Shown here piece after piece: positions 1-7,465 of a stretch of 64,000 nt of DNA. The stretch is taken from positions 286,713 through 350,712 of the forward strand of contig NZ_KV467169.1 in the NCBI RefSeq assembly GCF_001663775.1. The letters run 5' to 3'. The stretch comes from Arthrobacter sp. B6. GTDB taxonomy: Bacteria > Actinomycetota > Actinomycetes > Actinomycetales > Micrococcaceae. A program made the translations under genes and the position numbers. Numbering within the stretch: the stretch's first letter is position 1; every line of letters starts with the position of its first letter. Under the pieces are notes generated by a model that saw only the letters and a list, made by a program, of their open reading frames with translations, made no database searches and had not been told where the DNA came from.

Positions 1-530
1 AGGCCCGGAACCCGCAGCTGGCCATCGAGGCGTTGCGGAAGTTGATCGCCGATGAGTCTGCATCATCCACCCGGAACAACGTGATCCGGCAGCGGGTGTT
101 CTCGGAGCGGATCACCGAGCTGATGAAGAAGTACACGAACCAGCAGCTGACGTCAGCGGAGGTCATTGCGGAGCTTGTGGAACTGGCCCATGAAGTGGCT
201 GCCGAAGGTAAACGCGGTCAGCAGTTCACTCCCCCGCTGAACTCGGATGAGTTGGCGTTCTACGACGCGGTGGCTCAGAACGAGTCGGCGGTGGAGGTCC
301 AGGGCGAAGGTGTTCTAGCGGACATTGCACGCGAACTGGTGTCGGTGATGAGGCGGGACGTTCGGACTGACTGGACCGTCCGCGACGATGTACGTGCGAA
401 GCTGCGTTCCTCCATCAAACGGCTCCTGGTCCGGTTCGGTTACCCGCCGGACAAGCAGCCCGAGGCTATAAAGCTGGTCATGGAGCAGATGGAGTCTATG
501 GCTCCGCGGTTCGCTGGTGCCCAGCAATAG
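1..530 (+). CDS. hsdR: Type I restriction enzyme R subunit HsdR, C-terminal fragment (5' end outside window)
   Basis: The reading frame is open from base 3 and ends with TAG at 530, so only the last ~175 residues are present. The visible protein begins NPQLAIEALRKLIADE and runs through a charged helical region to the C terminus. This matches the C-terminal helical domain of HsdR, the motor/nuclease subunit of type I restriction-modification complexes that translocates and cleaves unmodified DNA. The ATPase and nuclease motifs would lie upstream of the window, as would hsdM and hsdS in the usual order. Family assignment is from motif recognition. The gene defines the left side of a defence-gene neighbourhood. 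Confidence 0.85.
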   Translation, partial: ARNPQLAIEALRKLIADESASSTRNNVIRQRVFSERITELMKKYTNQQLTSAEVIAELVELAHEVAAEGKRGQQFTPPLNSDELAFYDAVAQNESAVEVQGEGVLADIARELVSVMRRDVRTDWTVRDDVRAKLRSSIKRLLVRFGYPPDKQPEAIKLVMEQMESMAPRFAGAQQ

Positions 531-571
531 GCGTTCCAAGAGACCGCAACGAGACAGCACGCCAAACGACT

Positions 572-579
572 AGGAAAGG
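572..579 (+). promoter_or_regulatory. Ribosome binding site deciding the GTG start of the nuclease gene at 586
   Basis: AGGAAAGG lies six bases before GTG at 586, supporting that start for the 494-residue protein. Confidence 0.6.
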
Positions 580-585
580 CCGCAA

Positions 586-2070
586 GTGAACAGCACACTC
601 GAAAATAACCGACGAGTCCGCTGGGGCGAATATCAACAGGCTGTTCGACGGCATGCGCCATCAGAACTATTACCCATGGTCGCGCAGATCGCTAGCCAGC
701 TAAAGGAGTACGAATTCGACCAGACATGGCAATTGTTTTCGCCGTGGGCGGCAGCAGCGATCGGCAGGGACAGCCTCCTATATGGGAACGAGTACCGTTC
801 TGCACCGGTGAATAATCGAACATTGAACAAGCTGTTTCGGCTATTCAACCGAGCTGAAGGTGAAGTACCGGAGGGCAAAGAAGTCTGGTTAATGATGACA
901 GCCTTCTTGTACGAGCAGGGTCACTACCAAGATACGCCCTTGCACGATGTTGCCCGGACACTTCTTCTGCTGAGAGATACGGCAATCCTAGCTCCCGAGA
1001 TCCCTGACCGTGACTGGACTGAAGTACTCGGTGTGGACCTTGAGCAGTGGCTCATCATTATTTTCGCCCTTGCTACGGCTACAAAAGGAGGAGGCGGCCA
1101 TTTCGACCCTACATCTCCTGAACGCGATGCATGGCATAAACTCAATCCAGATTTGTCACCACATCTTGTCGACGTTGTTCTGCAACAATTAGTTACCAAC
1201 CCACAAGAGTTCCGAGAAAAGACTCGATTTGCGCCTGACGTAGCTGACCATCTCCGACGTTTCGCTTACAACCAACTGAACAGTACTCCACTGATCGATT
1301 TTGGAGATGACTTGCTCGTAGCCCCTCAATATTTGCTAATTCTGCGTTGCATGCTGGTCGAGAATATCTTCTATAGAGCCACACAAAAGTGGAAGCTCTT
1401 TCCTGAAGAGTTGGGGTACCGTGTTGAAGCCTACACCGGCCGACAGTTGGAATACGCAGAATTCACTGACATCCAGCCGGAAATCACTTATGGTAGGGAT
1501 AATAAAAAGTCTGTTGATTGGCTCGTCGTTCATGACGGTACGCTACTCCTAATTGAATGCAAGGCAGCAAAACAGACCTTGGACGTCAAGGCCGGAGGTC
1601 TAGGAGCGCTGGACTATCTTGAATCAAGAGTGGGTAAGGCTCGCGGTCAGATCGGCAAGTCTCTGCGATTGATAAACGACGGCCAGGAAGAATTCGCCTC
1701 GTATGAAGGACTTGATTCAATCGGATTGATTGTGACGGCAGAGCCGGTACACATGGCAAACGAATCAACCTTCATCGAAGGTCTGCCCGAGACTGGATGC
1801 CCGACGTTGGTCGTTTCGCTGAGGGAGCTTGAAATTCTCTGCCACCTCGGTGCCGACGAGATGGTACGTACGCTCAAAACCATAGTAAGTGACGGAGAAT
1901 TTAATACGCTGAGTGCCGTCCATTCAATACGGCAAGTTGCCGATCCGGACAAGATGGCGACTCACAATAGGATAATTGACGAAGCCTTCGAAAACACCAT
2001 CAAAATCTGGTCACCCAAGCTGAGTACGCTGTTGGATGATACGGGCGATCTTTCGAAGGAACAGGCCTAA
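586..2070 (+). CDS. Unassigned protein with a C-terminal PD-(D/E)XK nuclease motif
   Basis: This 494-residue protein starts at GTG with a good ribosome binding site and lies 55 bases after hsdR. I do not recognise the family over its first ~290 residues. Near residues 311-326 it has Asp311, thirteen residues, then Glu324-Cys-Lys326 in a predicted beta strand (TLLLIECKA). This is the D...ExK active site of the PD-(D/E)XK nuclease superfamily (restriction endonuclease-like, Mrr/NERD-like folds). No signal peptide or membrane segment is evident. Its base composition is visibly less GC-rich than the housekeeping genes further right, consistent with horizontal transfer. The position directly after hsdR suggests a defence or DNA-processing role, but the substrate is unknown. 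It could be a solitary restriction enzyme or an accessory module. Confidence 0.75.
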   Translation: MNSTLENNRRVRWGEYQQAVRRHAPSELLPMVAQIASQLKEYEFDQTWQLFSPWAAAAIGRDSLLYGNEYRSAPVNNRTLNKLFRLFNRAEGEVPEGKEVWLMMTAFLYEQGHYQDTPLHDVARTLLLLRDTAILAPEIPDRDWTEVLGVDLEQWLIIIFALATATKGGGGHFDPTSPERDAWHKLNPDLSPHLVDVVLQQLVTNPQEFREKTRFAPDVADHLRRFAYNQLNSTPLIDFGDDLLVAPQYLLILRCMLVENIFYRATQKWKLFPEELGYRVEAYTGRQLEYAEFTDIQPEITYGRDNKKSVDWLVVHDGTLLLIECKAAKQTLDVKAGGLGALDYLESRVGKARGQIGKSLRLINDGQEEFASYEGLDSIGLIVTAEPVHMANESTFIEGLPETGCPTLVVSLRELEILCHLGADEMVRTLKTIVSDGEFNTLSAVHSIRQVADPDKMATHNRIIDEAFENTIKIWSPKLSTLLDDTGDLSKEQA

Positions 2071-2455
2071 GCCGCTAGAAGTAGCCACCTTCGCTACTTA
2101 GTTATAGGCCTGACGGACTCCAAGCACGACCTTGATATCCCGGAAGGGCCCGCGCTCTGTTGAGTGTGGTGCCTTCTACGGCCAAAACTGAGTTCACTAA
2201 TAAAGAGAAACTGTGAGACCTAAGGGCACTCGGCGAAAAGCGCCAAGAGCGGACCATGATTCCCCGGTTTTGGTGTACTGCTCAAGTCGGCTGACTCACC
2301 TAGTTGGCGAAATTATAGGCAATGTGTAGTATCACGCTGCTAATAGCTGAACGGTACACATCTTCGTGGCAACCTTTAATTGCTTGTACTCAGGAAAGAA
2401 TTGTACGTCCCGTGGCGGACGCGCGCTGCCTCAGGCAACCAGTAAGGTTAATGTC
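2071..2455. other. Intergenic stretch between the two accessory genes
   Basis: Apart from the hairpin at 2079-2099 I see no convincing gene. An in-frame GTG at 2366 could lengthen the next protein by 30 residues, but it lacks a ribosome binding site. The stretch is comparatively AT-rich and probably holds the promoter of the gene at 2456. Confidence 0.4.
2079..2099 (+). terminator. Hairpin after the nuclease gene
   Basis: AAGTAGC at 2079-2085 pairs with GCTACTT at 2093-2099, nine bases after the stop codon of the upstream gene. The tract after it (AGTTAT) is only weakly T-rich, so termination is probable but not certain. Confidence 0.5.
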
Positions 2456-3397
2456 GTGACAACTGACCTCCCGACCACCCAGAACCGACTCGACGCCTTG
2501 GCGGATCTTGCCGAAGCCTGCCGTGGCGCCTTCCTCCTAACAAGCATCAGTTCGAAGTGGCAGCCAGGGACGGGCTCCGCTGCGGCTGCTGCGAAGATCG
2601 ACATCGAGCGGCAGGATCCCGCATCCCCGGCCAAGGGCATCTTGCCCGGATTCCAACTGGTTACAGAAGTTGTCGTCACTTACCTTGAGGTCGCTGCCAA
2701 CCACCTTGGCGGGTTAGGTGCGCTTTATCGCTCCGGAGAGGCCATGTTTTCCCCGCTTCCGGTTGTCCGCTCAATCCTCGAATACTGTGCGCACGCAATG
2801 TGGGTTCTTGGAGGCGGCACGGGTGCAAACACGGACATCCTGGCGCGCGCCTACCTAGAGGAGTTCCTCAGCTGCGAGTCCGCCAAGCTGGCCGCCGAGC
2901 GAATGGGGGGCGATGCGGACGCCATACTTCAGGCGAAGGCGCGGTGGAAAGAAGTGAGGAACAGAGCCATGGCTGCGTTCCCCGGCACGACAGCAACTGA
3001 CCTGACTAATGAAAAGCCTGGGCGCACGCTCGCCGGCCAAATTCTTCCTGGGCCTGAGGGCGGTGTGGACTGGATGTTCAACCACGTCTACCAGAACGGT
3101 AACGGATCGCTGGACGCGCGCCAAGCTAAAGGGGTCTATGCATTCCTAAGCGGAGGAACGCACGCTTCTCTCTACCAGGCTCGCCAAATGCGAAGGCCAG
3201 TGAAACTCAGTGACGGATTTGGAACCAATTTGGAGGTAGACATTCCCTTCCTCGAGAAGCTTCTGGCCCTAGCCGTTACCACCTTCTACAACTCGCTTTC
3301 GTACGCCATCTCCTTCTACGGGATCGACAAGGCCCCACACGGAAACCTCACCAACAAAATCGAGGAGATCCTTCCCATGTGCTTCAGGTCCGAATAG
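2456..3397 (+). CDS. Unassigned helical protein, possibly DUF5677-like
   Basis: I chose GTG 2456 (313 residues) because AAGG lies about nine bases upstream; an upstream GTG at 2366 has no such signal. The protein is rich in predicted helices. It has a segment PVVRSILEYCAHAMWVL around residues 100-120 followed by a charged helix, and a later conserved-looking LSGGTHAS with a histidine. That arrangement (Arg/Glu-rich helix, later SxxxH) recalls DUF5677 and related helical families, but the match is impressionistic. No membrane segment or catalytic motif is certain. It stands alone between a hairpin and a convergent pseudogene, inside the defence-like segment. Function unknown. Confidence 0.6.
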   Translation: MTTDLPTTQNRLDALADLAEACRGAFLLTSISSKWQPGTGSAAAAAKIDIERQDPASPAKGILPGFQLVTEVVVTYLEVAANHLGGLGALYRSGEAMFSPLPVVRSILEYCAHAMWVLGGGTGANTDILARAYLEEFLSCESAKLAAERMGGDADAILQAKARWKEVRNRAMAAFPGTTATDLTNEKPGRTLAGQILPGPEGGVDWMFNHVYQNGNGSLDARQAKGVYAFLSGGTHASLYQARQMRRPVKLSDGFGTNLEVDIPFLEKLLALAVTTFYNSLSYAISFYGIDKAPHGNLTNKIEEILPMCFRSE

Positions 3398-3550
3398 AGA
3401 ACCCAGCTAGTTAACATCGCGCGGGGCCACACGGGAAGTTCACCGGTGAGGTCGACGTCGACCGGCGCAGTCTGAGTAACGCCGCTTCCCAGCCTTGCCC
3501 ACTGTCCCGATGGCAGCCAACTGCAGCAGTTCAAAATCAAAGTGGGCACG

Positions 3551-4338
3551 TCATAGAAGGAGGTCGCTTGTACCAAGGCGCTTTGCTTCACGAACTCGCC
3601 CAGTCTTCAGCGGGTATTCACCGTAGCTTTCGAGCCTGCTGATCAGAAGCTCAGGTTGTGCGTCGATCGTCTTGTTGCGTAAACGGATGAAATCCCTGCT
3701 GCGTTGTAAATACTGAGGTAGTCGGCGGGGGCTTTGAAACTGCGGATGTCAAATTGTCGAACGGGTGGAAGAACCGGATGGTGCCATCCTCATTGATGAG
3801 GTCCGGCAGTAGGAAGAATTCAACGTAGCCGTCCAAGTCCTTGACCAGGGCGAAGAAGTCTGAATACCTGTCCAGGACTTCTCCGAATTTGTTCGAAGGC
3901 TCGCCTGAATAGTGGCGGCGGATGCCTTCCAGGGTCACGTCGAAGCGGTCGGGGATGCCCGGATTGCATCCCCCTGCATTATTCACCTCCATTCTTCTGC
4001 CGATGCGGTTGCCAAGAAACATGAGGGCGCTCCCGGCGGTGTAGCCGCCGTATTGTGGCAGTTCATGGTCCGTAATCTTCGCTATGGCTTTGGACGCCTT
4101 GTCGGTCAGTCTGGTGGTGATGGCGTCGCTGGCCAGAAGGAAGACACCCAGCTCGGACCGGTGCACGAGGTACCGGCCGGGCTCTTGTACCAGATCGAAG
4201 CCGCCCCCGCCGTAGGGGAGATCCTTACTCCACAGCAGCTGGTGGTGCCTGCGCAAGGTCGGGCTGTGCTTGTCGGGCCTCCTTTCCCGGCGGAGTAGCC
4301 GACCGGTAGTCAAAGGACGTATCAACACCTGCGGTCAT
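3551..4338 (-). pseudogene. Frameshifted DUF6994-family-like gene
   Basis: The gene would start at ATG 4338, preceded by GGGAGAGG, and read MTAGVDTSFDYRSATPPGKE. One extra base near 4277-4284 moves the reading into the frame of PDKHSPTLRRHHQLLWSK and the long middle part, which ends at IRFFHPFDN. A missing base near 3751-3755 leads to FKAPADYLSIYN. Another missing base near 3696-3701 leads to RDFIRLRNKTID and a tail ending at TGA 3553-3551. The pieces in order (SPTLRxxHxxLWSK, DAIT, RFDxTLExIRR, FFLLPDLI, FIRLRN) match the layout I know for the DUF6994 family of unknown function. The longest single piece is 225 residues, so an intact product is unlikely unless the bases are sequencing errors. 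Confidence 0.7.
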
Positions 4339-4864
4339 GTAACCTCTCCCGTACTTGCCGGGTTCAGGGGACAGGCCGTCACAGGTTCCGCTGCGTCGAG
4401 GATACTGAGTGGCCGGCTCCCCGCCGCCACAGAACGAGACATTACCTCGCAGCCGCTCTCCGGGGCGTTCGCCGCACGCATGTTGCGGGCATTGCATTCA
4501 TAACGGCATCGACACGAATGTCAGTCTGACCGGAGCCCACGAGGACGGCTTGAATGGTAGCCACCTGTGAGCGTTGATGCCATCAATATCGGGGTCAATT
4601 CCAGGAGGCCGGGATGGTGTCAAGAGTGAAGTTTATCGCTAGTTTCGCAGGGACGCCAGAGTCGAAGGAAAGCTGATCCGGGACCCGCGCGCAAGCACGA
4701 CGTGGAGAGAACGACGGTCCGGAAGGCCCTAAAATCCGCTCTGCCGCCGGAACGAAAGACCCTGTAGCCTCCTCGCCGCGCCTCGCTCCGTCCGAGGCTG
4801 CGAGTGACGCGATGCTCCTCAAGGACACGACGGCGCCGCGGAAGCAGCGCAGAGTTCGGTTCGC
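4339..4864. other. Non-coding stretch between the pseudogene and the CBASS-like operon
   Basis: I find no reading frame with a ribosome binding site and protein-like composition here. The short frames present are rich in Arg, Ser and Pro, as expected for non-coding GC-rich DNA. It probably holds the promoter of the DUF6994-like gene and the 3' end of the operon transcript. Confidence 0.4.
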
Positions 4865-5380
4865 TTAGCGTGCCCACCAGGGGCTTATTTTGGCAAGGTG
4901 TTGCGCCACAGAGGCGCTGTATGCTTCTTCGGCTTGCTTGAGACCCGAGAGGTTGACGTCGGAGGTTGGGATAACCATGTTCGAATCCTCGGTGATCGGG
5001 GGGACGCGCCAAGCGTCCTTCATAGCTGTACCCGCCACTGCGCGCATCTGGGCTACCAACTCAGCGTACTTATTGCCCACGTCAGATGATTCTGCTGCCG
5101 TCCAAGCAAGGTAGTAGCTAAGCTTCTCCTGGGTTGTGCGGATCTGTTCGGAAATCCGGACCCGTTCCTCGGCCGGCTTGTCGGCGTTCCGCCGACGTAT
5201 GACGTAGGGATACTCCTTGTACTGTGCGTACGCAGCGAAGGCTTCGGCGAAGACCGTGCGCACACGCGCTCGTTCTTCTTCCCGGCTCCTACGACGAGCG
5301 AGGACGATGTTGATCGTTGCCGTCAGGAGGGCTGCGATGACTGCACTGGTGAGAAGGAGGGAGGGGTTGATGCTAATCAT
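4865..5380 (-). CDS. Membrane-anchored protein, candidate CBASS effector
   Basis: This 171-residue protein starts at ATG 5380. Residues ~6-28 form a single hydrophobic helix (NPSLLLTSAVIAALLTATIN) followed by ARRRSREEERAR, so the N terminus is inserted in the membrane and the rest is probably cytosolic. The remainder is helical and charged, with a YKEYPYVIRRRNADKPAEERVR segment and a Trp-rich end. It is the third gene of an operon with a CD-NTase and an E2-like gene, starting 36 bases after the latter. In CBASS systems that position commonly encodes the effector that responds to a cyclic nucleotide. The family has no function I can name; the effector role is inferred from context. Confidence 0.7.
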   Translation of the reverse strand: MISINPSLLLTSAVIAALLTATINIVLARRRSREEERARVRTVFAEAFAAYAQYKEYPYVIRRRNADKPAEERVRISEQIRTTQEKLSYYLAWTAAESSDVGNKYAELVAQMRAVAGTAMKDAWRVPPITEDSNMVIPTSDVNLSGLKQAEEAYSASVAQHLAKISPWWAR

Positions 5381-5416
5381 GGCCAGCGGGTGTCGTTCTT
5401 TCTATTCGTTCCGGTT

Positions 5417-5863
5417 TCAGCGAGGGGTATGGGCGATTTCATCACCGGGCCATTCCCCGGTTCGGCGATACCACTCTTCTTTGATGAGGTGGGCCGCGAC
5501 GTGGCCAAGGAGGATTCCCGCACCGTCAGTTGGCCACCATCGCGCCTCAGGTGGATCGTAGGGGTACCACATACATAGGCTTTGATCGGGATAACGGTGA
5601 GGGGATTCTTCCGGGCCATCGACGAACACGCGTGGTACTCCGGGTGATCCCGGAGAGAAATAAATTTCCACACGTCTCAAGGGCAGATCTGGCGGCCGGA
5701 TAGACAGCTGAAGGCCGAACCCGCCGCGGTAGGCATATCGCGGCCTGATGCTGCACGCTGTCGGGTCGATTCGGTTGATCGCACGGAGGAAACTGATCCT
5801 TTTCGCCGGGGCCGCGAACCACGGCGGCTCGCGCCAGGGCTGCTTGGCGGTTATCGTGCTTAT
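5417..5863 (-). CDS. E2-like ubiquitin-conjugation-type protein of a short type II CBASS operon (no canonical start codon)
   Basis: The frame encodes up to 148 residues if read from ATA 5863, whose last two bases are the first two of the CD-NTase stop codon (ATAA). No ATG, GTG or TTG occurs in frame between that point and Met98; the next upstream start is a TTG at 6004, deep inside the CD-NTase gene. The core has SPHRYPDQSLCMWYP with Cys97 as likely catalytic residue, then DPPEARWW, a helix with HVAAHL, and the ending RTGEWPGDEIAH. This matches E2-like proteins of short type II CBASS. In the described systems the E2 cysteine conjugates the CD-NTase C terminus, and the neighbouring CD-NTase here ends in Gly-Gly. 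The start is unresolved. Confidence 0.75.
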   Translation of the reverse strand: MSTITAKQPWREPPWFAAPAKRISFLRAINRIDPTACSIRPRYAYRGGFGLQLSIRPPDLPLRRVEIYFSPGSPGVPRVFVDGPEESPHRYPDQSLCMWYPYDPPEARWWPTDGAGILLGHVAAHLIKEEWYRRTGEWPGDEIAHTPR

Positions 5864-6870
5864 CCGCCGTAGGAGCGGGTGGGCGGGATGGTGGCCGTGA
5901 TGCCGGAAAGGCCAAGGGCAGCTGCAGCTACCGGTTGGCGACGCGAGAGAGACTGGGCCGCTGCCGCCAGTCCCCGCGACTTTTCTGCATCGACGTAGTT
6001 CCAAAAGACCCGGTTCAACGCTGCATAAACGTCACTTTCATCCGTGTCGTTTTCAAGCGCCTCGGCAAGCGCATCAGCGGCTTTCCGAAGGCGTCGCCTC
6101 ACATCGTCCGCGGGCCGGAGAAGTTTGAGGTTTACAGATACACCGAGCGGGTCCGGAGTTGCCTGGTGCAATTCGAGCCTGCTCGCTGCACCACTGAACA
6201 GGGCGTGGAGGCCGACGGGCACTCCCATCCCTTGTTCGACGAATTCATGGGCCCACACACTCAGCTGGAATGAAGAAACTCCAGGGAACACAAACTGCAT
6301 ATTCCAGGCCTTTGCCAGACGGATGACCTTCCGGCGGATGGACCGCGGCGAAGAGCCAACGGAGTTGAGCAGTGCAACATGGCCCTCAGGGTCAGAGGGC
6401 TCCCATGTGTTCTTTTTCAGGTTTGGAATCCACAGCCCGCTGCCTTCTTTCCGGGTCAGGGCAACAACCAAGTCGACGGTGGGATTCTGGTTGTTTACCG
6501 GCGCCCCGAACGTGACTTTTGGACCCCGTTTGGAAGTATAGATGCGTGCATTCGGATACTGCTCTCGAACAAGGGGGCCGATCAAGTCACACAGTTCTGC
6601 AACAATCTCAAAGGGCGGTTCATCCCTGCCTTCGGGTCCAAGCGCCGGATAGAAACGCCGGTCGAGAACGACGCCACCGTCCCCGTCAGAGACAGGGTTG
6701 ATCATAGTGTGGGCTGCCAGCGACCCACTGGCATAGGTACGCAGACTGCCATATAGCCCAGCGGAGGCATCACGGACAAGCCGAAGACGGTTTCGTGCTT
6801 CACCCAGCGCGTCCGGGTCGGCATCAATCTGGGTCCTGACGTCATCGAGGACGTCGGCCGTGTTTCCCAA
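5860..6870 (-). CDS. CD-NTase (cGAS/DncV-like nucleotidyltransferase) of a CBASS operon
   Basis: This 336-residue protein starts at TTG 6870, six bases after AGGAG. The nucleotidyltransferase core shows Gly49-Ser50 (ASGSLAAHT), Asp62-Gly-Asp64 (SDGDGGVVLD) and a third acidic residue Asp133 (NPTVDLVVAL). That gives the hG[GS]...DxD...D triad of the Pol-beta-like superfamily. A helical C-terminal half follows, as in SMODS/CD-NTase proteins that make cyclic oligonucleotide signals on phage infection. The last residues are TRSYGG; a free C-terminal glycine is the conjugation site in type II CBASS. It is the first gene of an operon with the E2-like and membrane proteins. The nucleotide product cannot be predicted from sequence alone. 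Confidence 0.85.
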   Translation of the reverse strand: MGNTADVLDDVRTQIDADPDALGEARNRLRLVRDASAGLYGSLRTYASGSLAAHTMINPVSDGDGGVVLDRRFYPALGPEGRDEPPFEIVAELCDLIGPLVREQYPNARIYTSKRGPKVTFGAPVNNQNPTVDLVVALTRKEGSGLWIPNLKKNTWEPSDPEGHVALLNSVGSSPRSIRRKVIRLAKAWNMQFVFPGVSSFQLSVWAHEFVEQGMGVPVGLHALFSGAASRLELHQATPDPLGVSVNLKLLRPADDVRRRLRKAADALAEALENDTDESDVYAALNRVFWNYVDAEKSRGLAAAAQSLSRRQPVAAAALGLSGITATIPPTRSYGG

Positions 6871-7465
6871 GGAAATCTCCTGTCAGTAGTTTCCTTCTCA
6901 AAGCGGATTCTTGTGCGCTGCACCGTGCCCGCCTTACCCGGCGGCTCGACCTGGCCCACGCAAGAACCTTGGACGCTGGGGGCCTTGCTCGATAAGTATT
7001 GACGAAGCGATTTTGTGACGTGCCTTCACCGGGCACTCCCCGGTCGATAGGGGTCCCAAGGACGTGCCAGAAGAAATAGCCCCGAAGAAATGCCCACGCC
7101 ACCAGCCAGACAAGCTGTTGCCCACGATGAGCCAGAGTTCGCAGACGAATCGGGTTGCACGCCATATCAAGGGAGTGATGACTACTCACGAGTTGGGAGA
7201 CTTCCAGCTACCCGCGCTGTTTTCTCCGAACCAGCGTCTCATGTCTTCCAACTGGCCTGCATCGCAACCCAACTTCACGTTGCCGAGTTTGAGTCCCACT
7301 TACTCAGGTAGGGCCTGGTCTCAGCAACGGGCATGGCCGGCCAAGATAGTTGGCCCCGCGCCAGTCTGTTTGTCAGGGCGCCGACTATCTTGTCAGTTAT
7401 GCCAACTAAGTTGTCATCTCACATCACAACGGGGCATTACAACGCTGAGGGGACCTTGTTGTGTG
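6871..7465. other. Long intergenic stretch at the junction of the accessory segment and nrdF
   Basis: No complete gene is apparent. Short frames occur on both strands, but none combines a ribosome binding site with protein-like composition. The left end must carry the promoter of the CBASS-like operon. The right end (7341-7416) carries the repeat array listed separately. The stretch probably marks the boundary between acquired DNA and the core chromosome. Confidence 0.5.
7341..7416. repeat. Array of three direct 16-bp repeats plus one inverted copy, resembling an IS21-type end
   Basis: On the minus strand three related units follow one another: TGACAACTTAGTTGGC (7416-7401), TGACAAGATAGTCGGC (7395-7380) and TGACAAACAGACTGGC (7375-7360), with starts 20-21 bases apart. 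A partial copy in the opposite orientation, CAAGATAGTTGGC, lies around 7342-7354. Multiple short terminal repeats of this kind starting with TGA/TGT are known from the ends of IS21-family elements, but no istA or istB gene is present. It may be the remnant of a lost element or a protein-binding site array. Confidence 0.55.

Noticed and set aside
4620..5012. 130-codon minus-strand frame at the end of the CBASS-like operon
   Set aside because: It is Arg/Ser/Pro-rich, overlaps the membrane-protein gene in another frame and lacks a ribosome binding site.
5864..6004. Upstream TTG (6004) as start of the E2-like protein
   Set aside because: It would overlap the CD-NTase gene by more than 140 bases and add a low-complexity Cys/His/Pro-rich extension unlike the family. 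It was kept only as an alternative.
7090..7311. 73-codon plus-strand frame in the island boundary
   Set aside because: The last part (FQLACIATQLHVAEFESHLLR) looks protein-like, but there is no ribosome binding site, family match or context. It could be debris of a decayed gene.
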